This document shows positions 12,573 to 14,641 of a stretch of DNA of 14,641 nucleotides, one piece after another. The notes under the pieces were generated by a model, which did no database searches, had not been told where the DNA came from, and saw only the letters and a program-made list of their open reading frames with translations. The stretch is from NCBI GenBank assembly GCA_902783755.1, contig CACZSC010000036.1, positions 1 through 14,641 of the forward strand. The letters are read 5' to 3'. The translations under genes and the position numbers were made by a program. This DNA comes from an uncultured Ruminococcus sp. Lineage in GTDB: Bacteria > Bacillota > Clostridia > Oscillospirales > CAG-272. Each line of letters starts with the position of its first letter. Positions within the stretch are counted from its first letter, which is position 1.

Positions 12573-14641
12573 TCAGAATACAAGAACATATTCCCTTCCG
12601 GGCTCCGTCATAAATGAGGCAGTACCGTTAGTGCTGTTTTCAACAGGGGCCTCTGCACCGGAGATGCCTTTCAGTCCTTCGGCTTTCACTGAACAGATGC
12701 CTCCGGCGATCGACCTGACCGAAGCGGTTACGATTTTACCGTTCTTCCATTCGGCGGAACATTCGAATCCCCCTCTTGCCCGCATTCCGATGAAGCTGCC
12801 GTTCTCCCATACAGGTACCGGAAGAAATTCTATATATCCCCTGAAACTCTGAAGTAGCATCTCGCCTATTCCCGCGGCATATCCCATAACGGATTCAAGC
12901 TGTGAATATCTTTCGGTCAGCAGACTTGCCGCCATTCCACCTGTGCATTTTGCAGCTATTTTACGGCATAGCTCTGTATCCTTCAGCCGTGCTGCTATGC
13001 AAAGTTTCCAGGCTCCGGGCCATTCGTCAAGCCGGCTGCCGTTGTCGATCTTTCTCCTGAAAGCCTTTATGGCGCCTTCAAGAACTTCGGACATACCTTC
13101 ATCGAAGAACAGCGATCCCGGATATATGCCGTGAAGGTACGGGACGCATCCGATCTGCGGGGATGTCTCGGCGAAATCCTCATGCCATTCCAGGAGCCGT
13201 CCGTCGGGACTGAATCTGTATGGCTGCAGTTTTCCAAGTGCTTTCCTTATACCGCAGATGACTTCATCGTCATCATGTCCGAACTCAGCCTGAGCCCTCA
13301 GAGTATTTTCCAGGACTTCCCTTATGTAATTGAGGTCTGCTGCCGACCCCCTGGTCACCGATATCTCGGTCCTTGTATTGTTCCCGTAGATCCAGTATGT
13401 TGTCTCGGGAGAAGTGGACGGCGCCGTAGTCAGGTAATCCCCGTCTCTGCACAGGAATCCGAGGATGAACTGTGAAGCTCCGTAAAGGACAGGCCATACT
13501 GTTGATTCAAGAAAGTTCCTGTCTTTCGTATATTCGTAATGAGTCCAGAGATGCTGGCACATCCACAACCCGCCCATGGGCCAGAAGAACCATCGGGCGT
13601 CGTCTCCGGCAGGAGTGGTCTTCCTCCAGAGATCAACATTATGGTGCGTCACCCAGCCTTCGGTATGGTAATACTCCTTTGCAGTCCTCCGGCCGCTTTC
13701 GGAGCACTCTTTAATAAGGTCGAACATGGGTTCATGGCATTCGGAAAGGTTGAACTGTTCAGCAGGCCAGTAGCACATCTGGACGTTTATGTTTGTGGTG
13801 TAGTTGGATGACCACGGAGGCCTTACGCTCCCGTTCCATATGCCCTGAAGGTTAAGGGCCTGTGTGCCGGGCCTTGAACCTGAAATCAGGATATATCTCG
13901 AATACTGGACCGCAAGGGTTGTCAGCGACGGGTCATAATCGCCTGCCGCATTTGATTTGAGACGTTCTGAAGTAGGAACACTTTCCATTTCAGGATCAGT
14001 GTCTCCGAGACTGATACCAAACCTGGAGTATAGTTTCCTGTAATCCTCCACATGCTCAGCCAGGGCTTTCCCCCAGGGTTTCGCGCCGGAGATACGGGAA
14101 GCCTGCAGCCTGACGATATCACCATGTTCCCTGTCCCGTTTGTTTCCGAAACCTGTATAGTTGGTGCCTGCAGCGATCACGGCGACAGCATATGTCGCAC
14201 CGTTCACGTATATGCGTTCCTCATCAGATGATATCCTGCCGTCGGTCTCTGTTATCCTGACGCTGGATGCAAATCTAAGGGCATCAGACTCCGATTCCTC
14301 GTGGTATGAAAGAGATGGTTTCACAGGACTGTAGTTTGGCTCTGCCCTGTCTGGAGCAGTACCGTGCAGTACTATCATGTCCTCCTCTGCCTTAACGGAA
14401 TGCTTCAGCTGAGAATCCGCTGACAGAGAGAAGCAGAGATCTCCGTTCAGAGCGCTGAACCGGGCATATATGAGCTGTTCCCTGAAGGAAACGAAATACT
14501 CTCTTTTATATGTGATGTCCCCGGCGGAATAGCTGACCGTCTCCAGGGCATTCTCAAGGTCGAGGGTCCTCCGGTAGTCATGGCCGTGATCGTCAAGCAG
14601 ACGGTGGAACTCCCTGTTTCTGTAATCGCTGCCGGTGCCGA
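12573..14641 (-). CDS. Divergent GH95-family protein, missing its N-terminus at the window edge
   Basis: The frame is open to the right edge, giving 688 residues; an ATG at 14378 is internal, because the 87 codons before it continue the GH95 N-terminal domain (for example TYKREYFVSFREQLIYARF). Counting from that Met, the family motifs are LNLQGIW (175-181), YTTNINVQMCYW with N196 and N198, THHNVDLWRKTTP (244-256), the WPMGG helix, and STSPETTY with E325. The region aligned to FQIDGNFGG reads SQLESVMGY, so the catalytic-site Asp is Glu (E495). The HRHxSH segment is IGCVPY (409-414). Substrate or activity may therefore differ from the GH95 at 8526, which keeps both motifs. No export signal can be judged because the N-terminus is missing. 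It converges on the membrane protein gene and shares the terminator region. Confidence 0.92.
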   Translation of the reverse strand, partial: GTGSDYRNREFHRLLDDHGHDYRRTLDLENALETVSYSAGDITYKREYFVSFREQLIYARFSALNGDLCFSLSADSQLKHSVKAEEDMIVLHGTAPDRAEPNYSPVKPSLSYHEESESDALRFASSVRITETDGRISSDEERIYVNGATYAVAVIAAGTNYTGFGNKRDREHGDIVRLQASRISGAKPWGKALAEHVEDYRKLYSRFGISLGDTDPEMESVPTSERLKSNAAGDYDPSLTTLAVQYSRYILISGSRPGTQALNLQGIWNGSVRPPWSSNYTTNINVQMCYWPAEQFNLSECHEPMFDLIKECSESGRRTAKEYYHTEGWVTHHNVDLWRKTTPAGDDARWFFWPMGGLWMCQHLWTHYEYTKDRNFLESTVWPVLYGASQFILGFLCRDGDYLTTAPSTSPETTYWIYGNNTRTEISVTRGSAADLNYIREVLENTLRAQAEFGHDDDEVICGIRKALGKLQPYRFSPDGRLLEWHEDFAETSPQIGCVPYLHGIYPGSLFFDEGMSEVLEGAIKAFRRKIDNGSRLDEWPGAWKLCIAARLKDTELCRKIAAKCTGGMAASLLTERYSQLESVMGYAAGIGEMLLQSFRGYIEFLPVPVWENGSFIGMRARGGFECSAEWKNGKIVTASVRSIAGGICSVKAEGLKGISGAEAPVENSTNGTASFMTEPGREYVLVF

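Noticed and set aside
1..14641. CRISPR array, insertion sequence, toxin-antitoxin or other defence genes
   Set aside because: No regularly spaced repeats, transposase, or recognisable defence domains were seen on either strand.

Overview
The window looks like a chromosomal segment from a Gram-positive anaerobe of class Clostridia, probably a gut member of the Oscillospirales or a relative. The evidence is the DnaD/DnaC-type loader pair, the clostridial form of dCMP deaminase and DinG/Rad3-like helicase, AGGAGG-type ribosome binding sites, TTGACA/TATAAT-type promoters, frequent AGG/AGA/ATA codons at roughly 50% GC, and GH95 fucosidases. Genus and species cannot be read from the sequence.

Layout. 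(1) 1-754, minus: the 5' part of a DinG/Rad3-like helicase running off the left edge, divergent from a plus-strand cysteine-rich protein of unknown role (911-1648). Each has a recognisable promoter in the shared gap. (2) 1703-7117, minus: seven closely packed genes, most likely one operon. In order of transcription they are dCMP deaminase, low-molecular-weight phosphatase (YwlE-like), RimI, TsaD, DnaD-domain protein, DnaC/DnaI-like ATPase and a sugar phosphate isomerase-like protein. Spacing is tight (8-nt and two 4-nt overlaps, gaps of 18-36 nt), with a promoter at 7157-7184 and a hairpin terminator at 1655-1696. The operon mixes nucleotide salvage, protein dephosphorylation, t6A tRNA modification and replication-initiation functions. 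(3) 7229-7378, minus: a tRNA-Glu(CUC) gene with a near-perfect promoter and its own terminator. (4) 7410-7838, minus: a small flavodoxin-fold-like protein.

(5) 7839-8525: about 690 nt without a convincing gene, relatively AT-rich. It holds a 30-bp palindrome, a strong hairpin, and two adjacent open frames that may be the remains of a small frameshifted gene. (6) 8526-11773, minus: a complete cytoplasmic GH95 glycosidase whose start codon overlaps the stop codon of a tyrosine recombinase (Xer-like). (7) 11944-12498, plus: a small membrane protein of unknown role ending in a classic terminator. (8) 12573-14641, minus: most of a second GH95-family protein, truncated by the right edge. Two active-site regions in it differ from the family pattern.

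No CRISPR array, insertion sequence or clear defence system is visible. The most interesting observations are the altered catalytic site in the second GH95 protein, the translational coupling of a recombinase to a GH95 enzyme, and a 14-bp AT-rich element that recurs exactly at three intergenic sites, once as half of a near-perfect palindrome.
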